DNA from: Gautieria morchelliformis
Taxonomy: Eukaryota; Basidiomycota; Agaricomycetes; Gomphales; Gomphaceae
Direction: 5' to 3'
NCBI GenBank assembly: GCA_015179125.1
Contig: WHVA01000170.1
Location: 62,001 to 126,000 of the forward strand
DNA: 64,000 nt
Shown: in pieces, positions 23,850 through 35,456 of the stretch
Layout: every line of letters starts with the position of its first letter
Numbering within the stretch: the first letter of the stretch is position 1
Made by a program: the position numbers and the translations under genes
The notes under the pieces: model-generated
Databases searched by the model: none
What the model saw: the letters and a program-made list of their open reading frames with translations, nothing else
What the model was told of the DNA's origin: nothing

Positions 23850-24790
23850 CTACCAGCGACACCCTGTATTCGCTTCTGCTAACCTGCGCATGGACCTTAA
23901 TCTGGCAAAAGCTCACCAAAATCCACGTGAACTTGGCACTAGCCACTGCAGGATCACCATTGATGGTGTGCATCTTCCTGTACGCCATCAGATGTGTGGC
24001 AAGGAAACCACCGTCTTGGTCCCATAGTTGGACGCGTGCTCCTGGCAATGGGCTTCTGGATAGGGCTATTCATTTTGGTTACCCTGCCTCCACGTCTCTC
24101 CGATTTCCAGCAGGAGGATCGCGAGCAGAATAATAATGGGATACAATACTTCTTCGCTCTACCTCTCTTGATATTCGTTGACCAGCCTACATGGGTACAA
24201 TTATTGGGCGCAGTGCCCTTCCTTTTAACGGCAATAGCATGGGTTGTTGCCATAGTTCCATGAAAGTGAGAGATTGGGTGAAGTGTATAAGCCTCATCCG
24301 ATAACCGTGTGGTAGGTTGCCGCACTCATATTTGCATGGCCCACAACTAAGGCATGTTTGCATCTGGGCAAACCATTAAAAAAACACTACCCCTTCATCC
24401 AGTTTGTTACGGTGATTGCCATTCCGACTGCATGCTGGATCACTGCCATTGAGCTCAGCATTCGTATAGTGACACCCAAGGACAACCACGTTGAGGCCAC
24501 GTTTGGCCAGGTGAGTCCTGCATCATTCGACTTGTACAGACTAAGTTTTGCCCTTCATCCTCAATACACAGCTATGCACAGAGCTTCGTGTTACAAAAAA
24601 TGCCTATTCCATTATTCCACTACCTAATCCCAACACATCCCAACAGCTATACCATCTCATGCCTTACACACTTGCTCGAGCCACCACAACCGATCGTTCT
24701 AACGTCCACACTTATCTCTACATGCATCTACACAAGCCCACACTTTCCTATGCCAATCATCACATGTACAACCCGTGGAACCAGCCCTGA
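23850..24790 (+). pseudogene. Multi-pass membrane protein remnant
   Basis: Plus frames contain hydrophobic helices: CAWTLIWQKL..VNLALATAGSPLMVCIFLYAI (23880-24000), VLLAMGFWIGLFILVTLPP (24030-24090), FFALPLLIFV and LLGAVPFLLTAIAWVVAIVP (24150-24263), then FIQFVTVIAIPTACWITAIEL (24390-24450). An exon end FGQ followed by GTGAGT at 24510 and an acceptor near 24570 suggests a spliced gene. The frame changes around 24025 without a clear intron, so it is probably broken. I recognise no specific transporter family; the function is unknown. Confidence 0.45.
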
Positions 24791-25643
24791 CCCAAAGCAG
24801 AAACCCGAGCCCGAGGGATTCTGATCCATGGAGTGGCACACCGATTGGTTCATCATGTATGGACTTTTCTTTCCCCCGCTCCCTTCCACACGTCCACATT
24901 CCATGATCACTTCTGTTTCTGATTCCCAATACATACAAACCACCTGCTATTCGATAGATCATCCCTACTGCAGTAACCAGCACCATAACCCCCGTATCCC
25001 ACTTACACATCCCTTTGCACCGGTAGCCGCTTCCTCTGTCATAGCTCGTCCCACACACAGTTAAATAGCTATCTTGTATGAAGTGAAATCCCCAGTAAAT
25101 TAGAACTCATTTATCTTGGAAGTTATCGGACGTCTTACTGCGCATATATTGTGCAACCGCTGTTCGAGATACACATCTACAGTGTATACTTGACCTCTCT
25201 ATTTTCTACTCAATTCGACTTCTACTCGAAGTCTGAATTATACTGCTACCTAAACTCACTGTCAACAAACTCTTAATCTTTCACACTTCGATCGTCGAAG
25301 CTCCAACCGTAACCATCCGTGCTTTAACTCTTAATCGTCAGTGCCTTTTGCACAGGTTCATGCGATCCTGGTTTGGTATACATGCACTTGACCATGTTTG
25401 CGGGGGTTTCACGTTTCTGAATGCTCACCTTGAAGTCAGAAATGGGGCTTTACTACTTTGTGATAAAGACTATTTATAAAAGAGGTCGGCTTGTTAACGC
25501 ATGGAAGAGCATGGAAGAATATTAGTACACTGGTATGCACTGACCAGGGAGTGATTATATAAGGCTCGCTAGAATATCATCACACCTCAGTGAATCTCCC
25601 ATTCACTGAGTAACCTGTCTACTAGCTGCAGTAAGTTTTTTTA
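24791..25643. other. No gene; contains a dispersed repeat at 25295-25500
   Basis: The segment 25295-25500 is an inverted, roughly 80-85% similar copy of 45478-45705 (shared GATCCTGGTTTGGTATACAT, CTTGACCATGTTTG). The part just before 25643 may be the 5' LTR of the copia remnant that follows; its limits cannot be set. Confidence 0.5.
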
Positions 25644-26140
25644 GGTTAAGGGCCCCGCTGATAGTATGTACCCCAGTGGAATGAAGTCTTTTTCAGTTAC
25701 CAAGCTTGCCTGGGATGGGTTGAACTGAGTAACATGGAAAATACAGACCAAGGTCACCCTCACAGCCAACAAGGGTATGCTATGACACCTCAATGTCATG
25801 GCTTGATTGCCAGCCCCAATCTCTATGTACCCTAGGGATCATGTCCTGGATGAGGATGAAGAGATGCTTGAAAAAGTGGAGAAGCATTGGGATGACTATC
25901 ACCAGCGGGAAGCTCTGATCACTGTACAGAGTTTTACAACAATACCAGAGTCACTCTTGATAGAGGTCTATAAATTGGAGTCAGCAAAGAAAATCTGGGA
26001 TGCAATATGTGCCAGGCACAAGAGTAGAGCACTTACAGTCAAGGTTGACATACACCATAGAATGTATGAAATGAAGTGCATGGACAAGTCATCTTGTCAC
26101 GGTGATCCTAGGTTCACTACCCAAACGATACTGACCACTA
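25644..26140 (+). pseudogene. Ty1/copia primer-binding site and gag remnant
   Basis: GGTTAAGGGCCCCGC at 25644-25658 closely matches the base stretch after the 5' LTR of the gag-only element at 56689, so it is taken as the primer-binding site. From about 25815 a frame reads EKHWDDYHQREALITVQSFT..LESAKKIWDAICARHKSRALT, the gag pattern of copia elements (UBN2-like). The frame near 25740 (MENTDQGHP) is displaced by a shift. After about 26100 the sequence becomes tandem repeat and no pol follows. Confidence 0.65.
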
Positions 26141-26167
26141 ATCAATGCCATCTCACTATCAGTGACT

Positions 26168-26286
26168 CAGACACAAGTCACACTCACACCAGACACAAGT
26201 CACACTCACATCAGACACAAGTCACACTCACATCAGACACAAGTCACACTCACATCAGACACAAGTCACACTCACATCAGACACAG
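26168..26286. repeat. 22-bp tandem repeat, about 5.4 units
   Basis: AGACACAAGTCACACTCACA plus TC is repeated with almost no variation. A second duplication follows (TACCTTATTGATGC..CACTGATCATGTCT at about 26300 and 26369). Confidence 0.95.
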
Positions 26287-27189
26287 TGTTTCACTCCTAC
26301 ATACCTTATTGATGCGCCCCACTGATCATGTCTTTGTCTGCATACATCCACTTTGTTCCACCCACATGTACCTTATTGATGCAGCCCACTGATCATGTCT
26401 GCATATGTCCACCACTCTCCACTTGTGCCACTGCACACTTCATTGCTTAGTCTCGTCCCATTACCTGTTGATCCAGCTCTTTGTATAAAACCTGCTCATG
26501 TATGCTCTCTATTTCTGCAATCAGATAATCAACCTTGATATGTGACTCCCTGTCATGACGCGTTTATTTCCTATACTCAGATGCTCTGTCCTCCCATTCT
26601 CCACTCCACCTCCGTGTTCGCTCCGATTGCCCTTGCCGTGTTCGGCGACCGATCTTTGCTGTCCGCGCCATTCACCATAGCCACACCATCAGAGCACAAT
26701 CGACGTCTTTGGACCGACTTGATAGTTCATCACTGGTCCTATCACCCCCTCTGCTCAACCCTCTTTCAATGTTGCTCCTATGATCGGATTGTCACAATCC
26801 ATGTATTTCCTGCATCTAGTTATCCCCGTTTCCCCTTTCCCCACTCCTGCTCCATGTTTGCTCGGCTTCGCCCCCCACTTCAACCACTCCTCCCCTATGT
26901 CATCTCCGTTCGCCCTTCCTCGCATTTCGCCGAACGACTATTCACTGCTTGTATCATTGGCCAGCAGGCACGCCATCAAACACAATCGACACCCCCTACC
27001 TGGTATGATGGTTCGTCACTGCTCCCATCAGCTTCTCAATCCAACCCCTTTGGGTGTTCATATGGCCAGGATGTGTTCGCGGGACGTCCCGTCCGCAGGT
27101 CGTGTGGGATCAACCCAGTAGACAAAGAGTCCGTGCAGGGTGGCATGTATACAGGTCCCAAGACATGGTTTCATACATAAGTGCCTTCA

Positions 27190-27402
27190 TGTAAAGATAT
27201 CTATCTTAAGCCTCAGGTCACAAGAGCACGACAGAACTTGACCAATGTGTGGTATTCTGATGCTATGTAGTGACAGTGTAAGGGTAAGATGCGATGGGAA
27301 CCGCTGGTCGGTTCCCATGCATAAACTATACAGTGGGTCCCTAAGGGGCCCACTGGGATTATGTAATAACTAATGTACATGTAGATACACGGGTTATTTA
27401 CA
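27190..27402 (-). repeat. 3' LTR of element C
   Basis: 213 bp, preceded on the minus strand by the polypurine tract AGAGGGGGAGGGTG. It differs from the 5' LTR at four sites, each CpG in one copy and TpG or CpA in the other. Confidence 0.95.
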
Positions 27403-27470
27403 CCCTCCCCCTCTATAGATAACTATAGGGGTTAACTACTACTCATAGAGGTCGTCCATGAGGGAGTCCT

Positions 27471-29420
27471 CTAGAGTGGCCGATACGTTGTCGTCGTCGT
27501 CGTACGGGGCCGGAGGAGCACGTGACTCCTCCGGGGGACCTCCGCGTCATCGGTGGTGATTGGGTGAGGCTGGTCGGCCTCACCACTAGCGGCGGTCTCC
27601 ACTTGGGTGCTGGGGCCCGTGTCCTCGCGGAGCATGGCCTCAACGGCCGGGTCCTCCGTTTGAGGAGGGGGCCGGAAGTGCGCCAGCTCTTGGTCGAGCT
27701 GAGCGTGAGTGAGGGGTCGCGGCACCGCGGCCCTCACATGGCTGGTCTCGATGACCTTTTGTTGGCCCTCACGGGCGGCGGCGCTGAATGCCACGCCGGT
27801 GATGCTGCGCTGAACGTAATGTTCAATGCGCGCCGCTCGCTCGCGAGTGACTCCCGCGTAGCGGGCCAACCATCTCGCGATCTCCGCGAGTGGGATGTCG
27901 GGGCCGGCTCGGCCCTCCACAGGGAATGGGCCCGTGATTGAGAGCCACAGGGTGGTGCTCTGAGGCGTCAGCACTTCCCTGGCGTCGACGAGGCTCGACC
28001 ATTGGTCCGTCGAGCCGAAGAGGTCGAGTAGCCTCGCCCTGAGCGGTGATGCGACCCCTTTGACCCGGGGTGCAAGGGCCTTCAACCACATCCAGACGTC
28101 CATGTCGTCTAGGTTGAAGGTGCCATCCGCGTTGTCACGGATGGTGGAGGGGATTCCTTCAGGGTTGTGTATCCAACCCTTTAGAATGGCCGCGATGTCG
28201 TGCGGGGTACCGCCCGCTATCACGAGACAATCCCTTTTGGGATTGCGAGCGCGTTGTTCGCACTCGATGTGTTTGAATATGCCGATCATCTCGCGCATAC
28301 GCGCAAGCTGCGGCGTTTCTTTTGCCCGCGCTATGAGTTCGACGAAGTGTGGGTCGTCAAGCGGGCAGATGTCATACCATTAAGTACGACGCTGTTGGGC
28401 CTTTCCTACTGGTCGTGGTAGGAGGCCCGTCTCGGAGATCGGTGGATCTCCGAGTGGGATGATCAGTCCCTCCCCCAGGTAGGGAGGGTGAACTGTCCCC
28501 ACCGGCGGAGGTAGGGCCAGGCCAGGCCCGATGTACTGGGCCTCGACCTGTGCTACCCGCCGCTGAAGGGCGGGGTCGTTGATGGTGTGTGACGATGACG
28601 CCGCTAGGTAAGCGCTGATTGCGCTTTCCTTCGCAATGGCTAGCCCATTGACGGTGTGGAGGGAGCCGTGCAATTTCTTGTGCTTTTTCTTTGGCTGCTC
28701 TGTCAGCCGCTGTGCCCGTTCGGGGTCGTACATCTTCCAGACGGACGAGTCGGACTCCCATCCATCTGGGACGCCGTACGCAGAGTCGGAAGGTGTGCTC
28801 TGCCCTTCCGTCATTGTCGTGGTCGGAGTCAGCGCCGACAATCGGGACGCTAGCCCCGATGTTGCGTGCGCCGGCAACGGCGCCGTCGCGCGAGGTGAAG
28901 ATGGCCCGGCCACTGGGTCCGTGGCCGGGTCATGTCGCGGCCTTTTTGAGGCAGCGTGGACCAGGGTAACCTGGAGCTGGGCTGCACTCAGCTGCTGCTC
29001 CAGTTCCTTGATCCTGGCGCGCTCGGTTACGAGCGCGTCGTCGCGGTCCTCGACCGCGCATTCTAGCTCCTTGACCTCTTTTTTGAGGTCTTGGACGTCC
29101 CGGAGGGGCTCTTCTCATGCGTCACACGCGATGCCCCTTGGGAGCCATCCCCAAGCTGCATCGACGGCGTCGCCGATGTCTTCATCCCGCAACTTGACCT
29201 TGCGGGTGCCGGTCACGGCCCTAAGGTGCGCGGCGTAGTCCGCGCACGTTGCGCAATCGTCCGAGTGGACGATGGCGAGGGCGTCCTCCCATCCCACAAT
29301 CATCCAGTGCTCCTGGTCTATCGGAGCACGGAGAATGTCAGCGGCCCCTTGTCTCGGGGCCGTTGTTCGTGTTGTGGACGTTGACGGGTCAACGTCCATC
29401 CCATCTTTGGGGGGCATCAT
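27471..29420 (-). pseudogene. Extra post-pol ORF of chromovirus C (650 codons, two stops), function unknown
   Basis: One reading frame spans 29420 to 27471 with only two stops: TGA at 29115-29117, where a CGA is one CpG transition away, and TAA at 28380-28382. ATG at 29420 lies 95 bp after the pol stop. Predicted parts: a small N-terminal domain (HWMIVGWEDALAIVHSDDC, two Cys, to about residue 100), a coiled-coil-like stretch (DLKKEVKELECAVEDRDD; RIKELEQQL), a Pro/Ser/Thr-rich linker, then a C-terminal domain (IAAILKGWIHNPEGIPS; LDDMDVWMWLKALAPRVKG; PLAEIARWLARYAGVTRERA) and an Arg/Thr-rich tail. There is no signal peptide or membrane segment, so it is not an envelope-like protein. It is an accessory ORF of the element; I do not recognise its family with certainty. 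Confidence 0.75.
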
Positions 29421-29515
29421 CTTCGTGGGTAGATGATGGTGGTGGTTGCTTCCAAGAAGCGATGCGCCCTCGGAAAGATCTGAGGTGAAAATTTAACCGC
29501 GCCGTGGCCGGCGCG

Positions 29516-29884
29516 TCACGTGGTCTGCACGTGACAGACGCGTCTAGCGGCGTCTGGGGAGGTCGCGTGGCTTGCCCACCCCCCAAGCTCTAGGTAGCTA
29601 TCTAGGGCTTCGAGGTCCTTGCAGGACAACATGGGTTCCCATGTCACGTCACCTAGGGTCCAACGGACCTGGAACTCCAGGTCCGTCGAGTTTATCCATC
29701 GATGTGCGATAATCTCGTCGACGAGCCACTCCTCGTCATTATTTGCTCTGAAGTCATAAAATGACTTGGCCTCGTGACGAGGGAACAATTCGTCGTTGTT
29801 AGCCTCATATCGCCGCACGAGGCTGGAATGGAAGACCGGTGAAATGCGACGGCTTTTCAGTTCGTCGGGAAGATCGAGGGTCAC
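29516..29884 (-). pseudogene. Element C pol C-terminus with chromodomain
   Basis: Contains the integrase C-terminal motif (LPDELKSRRISPVFHSSLVRRY) and then a chromodomain: EEWLVDEIIAHRWINSTDL, FQVRWTLGDVTWEP, LEALDSYLEL. Chromodomains of this group bind modified histone H3 and direct integration to heterochromatin (family knowledge). It is linked to the integrase frame by a shift between 29885 and 30054. Confidence 0.88.
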
Positions 29885-30053
29885 CGTCGAGGCGTCGTTG
29901 TGAGCCTGACACGCGGTACGGTCCGATACCGCGGGACGAGCTTTCTGGCTCTTCCTTTCGGGAGAGTTAGGTTTTGTGTCGAAAGGTAGACGCGGTCGTT
30001 GGCCGCGTACCTGTCGCTCGCCATATGTTTCTTATTTGCATGAAACGTTTGCG

Positions 30054-31007
30054 TCACTCATGCTCTATGATTGCATCGTGTGCCACCATCAGGTTCCATT
30101 TTGCCTGATGTGCGAATCGGGCCACCCCCTTGAATGGGGTGTCCGCGGATATGGGGAGGTCTATCCGCGGCATATAGCCGTGGTTCAGCTCGAAAGGTGC
30201 GAATCCTGTGGTCACGCTGATGTTGCTGTTGAGGGCGACCTCAACCATTGGGCATTTCACTGCCCAATCCTTCTGATCGTCTCTGATGACCGCGCGCAAT
30301 ATCTGGCCGATCGAGCGGTTTGCCCGCTCGGTGGCTCCATCCATTTGTGGATGGAAGGCAGTTGACATGAGGAGCTTAGTCCCCATGAGTCGCTGGAGTT
30401 CACGCCAGAAGATCGACGTGAACTTTGAGTCTCTGTCCGAGACGATGGAGTCGGGAACTCCGTGCAGTCGGATGACCTCTTTCAGAAACAGCCAGGCTAC
30501 TCCCTTGGCTGACACGCTCGTCGTGGTTGGCACGAGGTGTACGAGCGACGTTAGTCGGTCGATGACTACCATCAGGTAGTCACAGTCGTTGGATTTGGGC
30601 AGGGGCCCCATGAAGTCGATGCCAATCGACTGCCACGGCCTATCCGGAATGGGTAGGCTGTGTAGTAGGCCTTTGGGCCGTTGTGGCCCGGTTTTCGTCA
30701 TCTGACACCTCGCGCACGATGTGCAGAACGCTTCTATGTCTGGGTTCATGCCCGGCCACCAATATGCTCTTCGAACGTAGTTCGAAGTCTTCAGATGGCC
30801 GTAGTGGCCGACTATCTGATGTGCCCGATCGATGATAATTTCGATCAGCCTCCTTCCCCCTTGAAGAACAGAGCGGGGGACGGCAATGACGTCTCTCTTG
30901 AGCTGATTCTTAGTCCAGATCAGCCCGTCCCGGATCCCGAATCTCGGGTGCGCGTCTGGGTGCGCCATGATCTTTGTGAACATGGTGTCCCTATGGTACC
31001 ATCTCAT
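30054..31007 (-). pseudogene. Element C integrase
   Basis: The H2C2 zinc module is intact (HQIVGHYGHLKTSNYVRRAY..CTSCARC). The DDE core has Asp in SIGIDFMGPLPKS, Asp in VSDRDSKFTS and Glu in DGATERANRSIGQ. The GPY-like C-terminal region is reached only after a frameshift near 30054. This is the best-preserved domain of the element. Confidence 0.9.
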
Positions 31008-31023
31008 AGGACCTTAGACAGGT

Positions 31024-31704
31024 CTACGCCTTGCTCGACGATCCGGCGCAGGGGTGCGCCGTCATTCCCTGCGGCGATGGCTCTGACGTCATCGTCGTCG
31101 TCGCTGGACGCGGCGACGTTCGCGGCTCTGGTGAGCCCTCGTTTAATGCGGCGGCTTCCGTTACTCTCGCCTCTGTCTTCTCAGCGAGGCGTTTAGAGCG
31201 TCTTGTCGCCGCTGTTCGCAGCTCGACATACCGGTCGGTGGGCAATAACTCACCGTCCGGGTCTAAACGCGCATCCGCGTTCACGAAGACGTGGTCCGGG
31301 TGATTGTCATCACTCGTGTCGCTCTCGTAGTAGCGCGACAGGCAGTCCGCTACCTTGTTCTCTACACCGTCTACATGAACGGTGTTGAAATTGAACCGGG
31401 ATAGAAACTCCCACCATCTGACCTGTCGGTCAGATAGGCTCTTTTGGGTCTCGAAGTACTCGAGTCCCTTGTGGTCTGTGATGAGGGTGAACCTTCGCCC
31501 CAGCAGTTTGTCCTCCCATTTCATGAGAGCCTCGAGCACCGCGATCGTCTCGTGCTCGTGAGTCCGGTAGTGTTGCTGAGCAACGCTGAACTTCTTTGAC
31601 AAGAAGCCGGCTGGTCGACAAGTTTTCCAGTCAGGACCTTGGCCGTAGACCGCACCGACGCCGGCTTTTGATCCGTCGGTGATCACCCAGATCGCTCTGG
31701 GCAC
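31024..31704 (-). pseudogene. Element C RNase H
   Basis: WVITDGSKAGVGAVYGQG carries the first acidic residue; the Glu (HEHETIAVLEAL) and later Asp residues (LITDHKGLEYF; KVADCLSRYY) are present. A charged linker with RRSKRLAEKTE then leads to the integrase frame. Confidence 0.88.
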
Positions 31705-31734
31705 CTTGCGTCTACTGGACGCAGGATCGGGGCC

Positions 31735-32813
31735 TTACAGGCCAACCCTTAATGCTTTGCCAGCATTTGTCGAGCAGTGGTGTCCATTCGAATGGACGGT
31801 TATTACGCGCACAGCCCGATAGCGGGGTGGTATATGCGCTAACATCCGGCATGTAGTGTGCCAGATACTGTACAGCCCGAGGAAACGCTGGACGTCATTG
31901 AACGTCCGTGGCCTGCGCCACTCGCGGATGCGTTGCATCTTATCCTCGTCGGCATGTACCCCTCGGCCATCGATCATATGGCCGAGGCACTCCATTCGGA
32001 TGGAGTAGAGGTCCACCTTTTTCTTGCTCAGAAAGAGGTGGTTCTTCCTCAGTCTGTCAAAGACGATGTAGAGGTGTTCTTCATGCTCTTGTATTGAGAG
32101 CGAGAATATGAAGATGTCGTCCATGTATACATGGACGAAGCGACCTATGCAGTCGGGAAAATGGCTGTCATCAGCCGTTGGAATGTTGATGGGGCGTTAC
32201 AGTCCCCCATCTGTATCACCTGGCTCCTGAAGGTGCCAAGGATCGTGGCAAAGGCTGTCTTTGCTACGTGATCCGGATGGATCCGGATCTGCTCGTATGC
32301 TTCTGACATATCGAGTTTAGTTCGATATTGGCAGCGAGCCATGTCGCTGCGTATGATATCCTGATCCGGGAAGGGTGTGACGTCCTTCACCGTGTTTTCG
32401 TTCTGCTGGCGCAGATCGAAGACGGTTCTCAACGTACCGTTCTTCTTCGGCACACACAGCATGGGCACTGCCTGCTGCGCTACTGCCGGAATCCACCACT
32501 TTGCAGTGGTGTATCGTTCTATCTTTGCCGACAGTTCCTCTCGGAAGTGTTCGGGGCATTTCGGTAGTCGATACCGCATGTGCTTGTTGGGATCGATGAG
32601 GTTGATCTCATGGTTGATCTCCCGCAGTGGCGGGAGTTCTAATGGAATTCCACTGACTAGGTCAGTGATTCTTTCCATCCATTCCTCGCGGAGGCGAGGA
32701 AGGTCATCATCCATGAGGATGATGGTAGTGGTTGGCTTAGATGCCATTAGGCGCTGTTGGCGTCTATTAGGTCCCGCGGCCGGGCCCGCTTTCCTCTTTC
32801 CCATCGCTTTCAC
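31735..32813 (-). pseudogene. Element C reverse transcriptase
   Basis: Two frames. 32145-32813 has MLCVPKKNGTLRTVFDLRQQN, KLDMSEAYEQIRIHPDHVAKTAF and QMGDCNAPSTFQRLM. After a one-base loss near 32160 the frame moves to 31735-32124, which begins with the intact catalytic YMDD box (MDDIFIFSLS) and continues HLFLSKKKVDLYSIRMECLGH. A second shift near 31870 displaces the thumb and connection. In addition, WWIP stands where relatives usually have a conserved RT motif start, but that may be natural variation. Confidence 0.88.
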
Positions 32814-33260
32814 CGTTAGGTGAGAGCGTCTCTCCCTACGACTGTAGGGTGAGTTCGAGGACGAGTCGTCCCGCGACTCGTCCTCCTGGCTTCAATGAGC
32901 CAGGTTCGGCGTCGGCGCTTGGGTGATCCTGCTCACCCGTGGCCCTTTGTCCTCGTTCTTCGATTCGTCATTGTCGAATGAGACCTTGCCCGTGGGGATC
33001 ACCTCGTTTCCCTTGCGGATCGTCCCTGGGCTCGAGAAGTCCAGGGTTATGCCGAATCTCCTTAGGAACGGTGTCCCTAAGATCGCGTCGTAATATTCGA
33101 CTTTGCTACGTCGAAGTATTCGTCGTATGTCCCACGACCAAACTTGATGGTCGTGTTCGTTCCATAGTTGATCGTGGAACGGCTGCCTATGCAGGCTAGC
33201 TGCAGCGCGATTGGTTGCTCCAGGGAGAATGTCTTCATCCTGTAGCTCGCGTGAATTCGG
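32814..33260 (-). pseudogene. Element C protease second half and linker
   Basis: Minus frames read IGSRSTINYGTNTTIKFGRG, then after a shift YYDAILGTPFLRRFGITLDF, the conserved ILG region at the end of retropepsins. At least two one-base shifts (near 33100 and 33235) separate it from gag and protease start. Confidence 0.7.
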
Positions 33261-35404
33261 GGGACAGCAGTACCCCTTCGCTGCCGCTATCTAGCAGGCA
33301 GTGGGCTTTTACGCCGTTTATTTCCCAGTACCCCGATAGGGTACGGTTCTCACTACGCGGACCGTTGGCCGCGTTCTGTGTTTGCTTCGGTGGTGATACA
33401 CCGGCTCGGCCGCCTTGTCTGGGTGACCGATGTGCGTGCCGCCATGACTTTCGTGGCGGTTTCATCTTCCAGCGCGAATCTGATCGCGCTGGACCTGTAG
33501 GTGGTGTCCTCCACCTCTTCGTCCCATTCATAGTATTGGGACGGCTCAGGGTCCCACTCTTCAGCGGGCGTGTCTCCGTTATCCGGAGTGTCGTTGGGTT
33601 GGGGATCTCCCTCCCCCTCTTCATCAATTTGTTGAAGAGAGTTTTGATCGGGATCCGTCTCCGATCCTCGGCCTCACCGTCGTGCCTCACGGCCGCTGTC
33701 CTTATACCGGACCTAAGCCGGGGGCATTCTGCCTTCTTGTGGCCAGGTTGGCCACATTCAAAGCATGTGGTGTTGCTTTGGCTGCCGCTGGGCCTGTCGT
33801 TGGGCCGGCCCGACGTTTTCGTCGGTGGGGCAGGTCGCGGGGACGATCCTGACGCTTGAGGCTGTTTAGCTTCAGGCGGGCGTCCAGCTTGTGCTGGGCG
33901 TGAGGGCGGTAGCCGTTGACCTGTTCCGCTTCTTGCGAACAGGCTGGGCCTGGTCAGGCCCGTTTGTGTCAACGGCTTGCTCCCTGTGAGCCGGGCAGCG
34001 CTTGCCGTTGCTGCTGCGCTTTCTGGGTGGCGCATCCCCATGTTGTATCGGGATGCCTCCTCGATCATCCGGGCCGTCTCGAAGAGTTGCTCTATTGAGC
34101 TGCTCTCGGCATTATAGCCCTTTTTGAGGACCTCGTTGCGCAGCGTTTCGCGTAGCGCCGATACGAACCGTCTCCGGAATGTGTACTCGTCTGGTGGCTG
34201 TATCATACGTGCCACGTATTTCGTGAGCTCGTTCAGCATCTCCTGAACGGTTTTCATGCCTTGCATGACCGCGTCGAACTTATTCGATGCGTGATGGTAT
34301 GTCAGTGTGTGCAGGAACCTCTTTTGAAGGCCTTGCATCACAGATTCCAGCGTCCAGCTGCGGACCTGGCGATCGAAGCGTTCAACGTTTCGAAGGAACC
34401 ATTCCTGGGCTTCGCCGGTGAGGTGAGTGCCCACATAGCCGACCTGCGTGTCAATGCTGGTTGGCCCTAGGAGGCAATTCATTTTTAGCCATTGTAGGAT
34501 GGCTGCCACGAAGATTTCAAACTCTTCGAGGTCCGATCCCCCTGCATATGGCTCGGGGTGGGCCAATTTTACGCCGGCCTTCGCTAGCACAGACTTCTCC
34601 AGGTCTGTGTCCGCGGCGTCTGCCAACGCCACGCGGATCATCCGTGTGATCCCGTCGTACGGCTCCATTGGTACGACGTCGGCCTGGTCGGGGATTCCCT
34701 GGCCTTCCGTTGGGGCCATGGATCGCTCGCGTGGTTGTGACGCCGCACGGGGCAGGCTGTTATATGCCCTGACGGGCCCCGGGCTCGGGATCGGGAGCAT
34801 TTTGTGCTCTCGGTTCTGGGGGCGTTTTGTGCCTGGTGTCCCCAGTCAGTCCCGCGTTGCGGATCCGTAGCCTGCTGTTGTAGGCAGTGCACACTTGCCG
34901 TGCGTCCTGTACAGCTTGCGGGAGGTGCTCGTCGGGCAGCTGAGCGGTGTGGCTATGGGCCACCGTCTCTTCGGCGTTCTTTGCTAGTAGCTCGAGTGCC
35001 CGTGTGTGGCGGCGCGCGGCTGCGGCTTCTTTATGCTGCCAGTGTGCGACTTCAAGCTCTAAGCTCTCGGTCGTCGTTTCAGAGTCAGGCTCTGAGGCGA
35101 CCTGATCCCTAACGATCTGTTGGATTGTTTTACGGCTGTCCGTTGGGGCAGCCGGTTGCTCCTGAGGTTCGTTCCCGAACCTTACGTCCTGTTCGACCAG
35201 GACGGCTGGCGGCGGCATTCGCTGTTTGTCTCGCTCCTTTCGGCGCGCATCGCAACTGCATTCGTTAGCTGCGGACTGTCGCGAGCTCGGATGAGTTGCG
35301 TCGCATTCCCCGCATGGGCGGAGTGCTTTCTGGACGTCCTCCACCGTGGCTGCATCTTGCAGCCTGACCTCCTCCGCCTGGTGGAGTTCCTTGCCGATTG
35401 CCAT
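33235..35404 (-). pseudogene. Element C gag with zinc knuckle and protease active site
   Basis: Frame 34760-35404 is Gln/Glu-rich with ALRPCGECDATHP. Frame 33235-34800 has capsid features (EIFVAAILQWLKMN, TGEAQEWFLRNV, FRRRFVSALRETLRNEVL), a Pro/Ser-rich linker, a classical CCHC knuckle CFECGQPGHKKAEC, and at its end the protease site AHCLLDSGSEGVLLS with D-S-G intact. The overlap of 41 bp between the two frames indicates a frameshift near 34780. Confidence 0.85.
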
Positions 35405-35456
35405 TAGGGCGGTGGCGGCATTGTCAAGCTGCGATGCCAGCTGATTGTTGGGTGCA

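Noticed and set aside
26162-26392. Possible CRISPR array
   Set aside because: The 22-bp units follow each other directly without spacers and the genome is fungal; it is a simple tandem repeat.
26542-27180. 212-residue plus-strand ORF
   Set aside because: Entirely within LTR B; the composition follows the pyrimidine-rich LTR and no protein family fits.
27522-29488. Plus-strand ORFs such as 27522-27941 and 28636-29238
   Set aside because: Antisense shadows of the GC-rich extra ORF of element C, which has the better frame and context.
33215-34870. Plus-strand ORFs opposite element C gag (33215-33859, 34448-34870)
   Set aside because: Antisense of a CpG-rich coding region; no domain.
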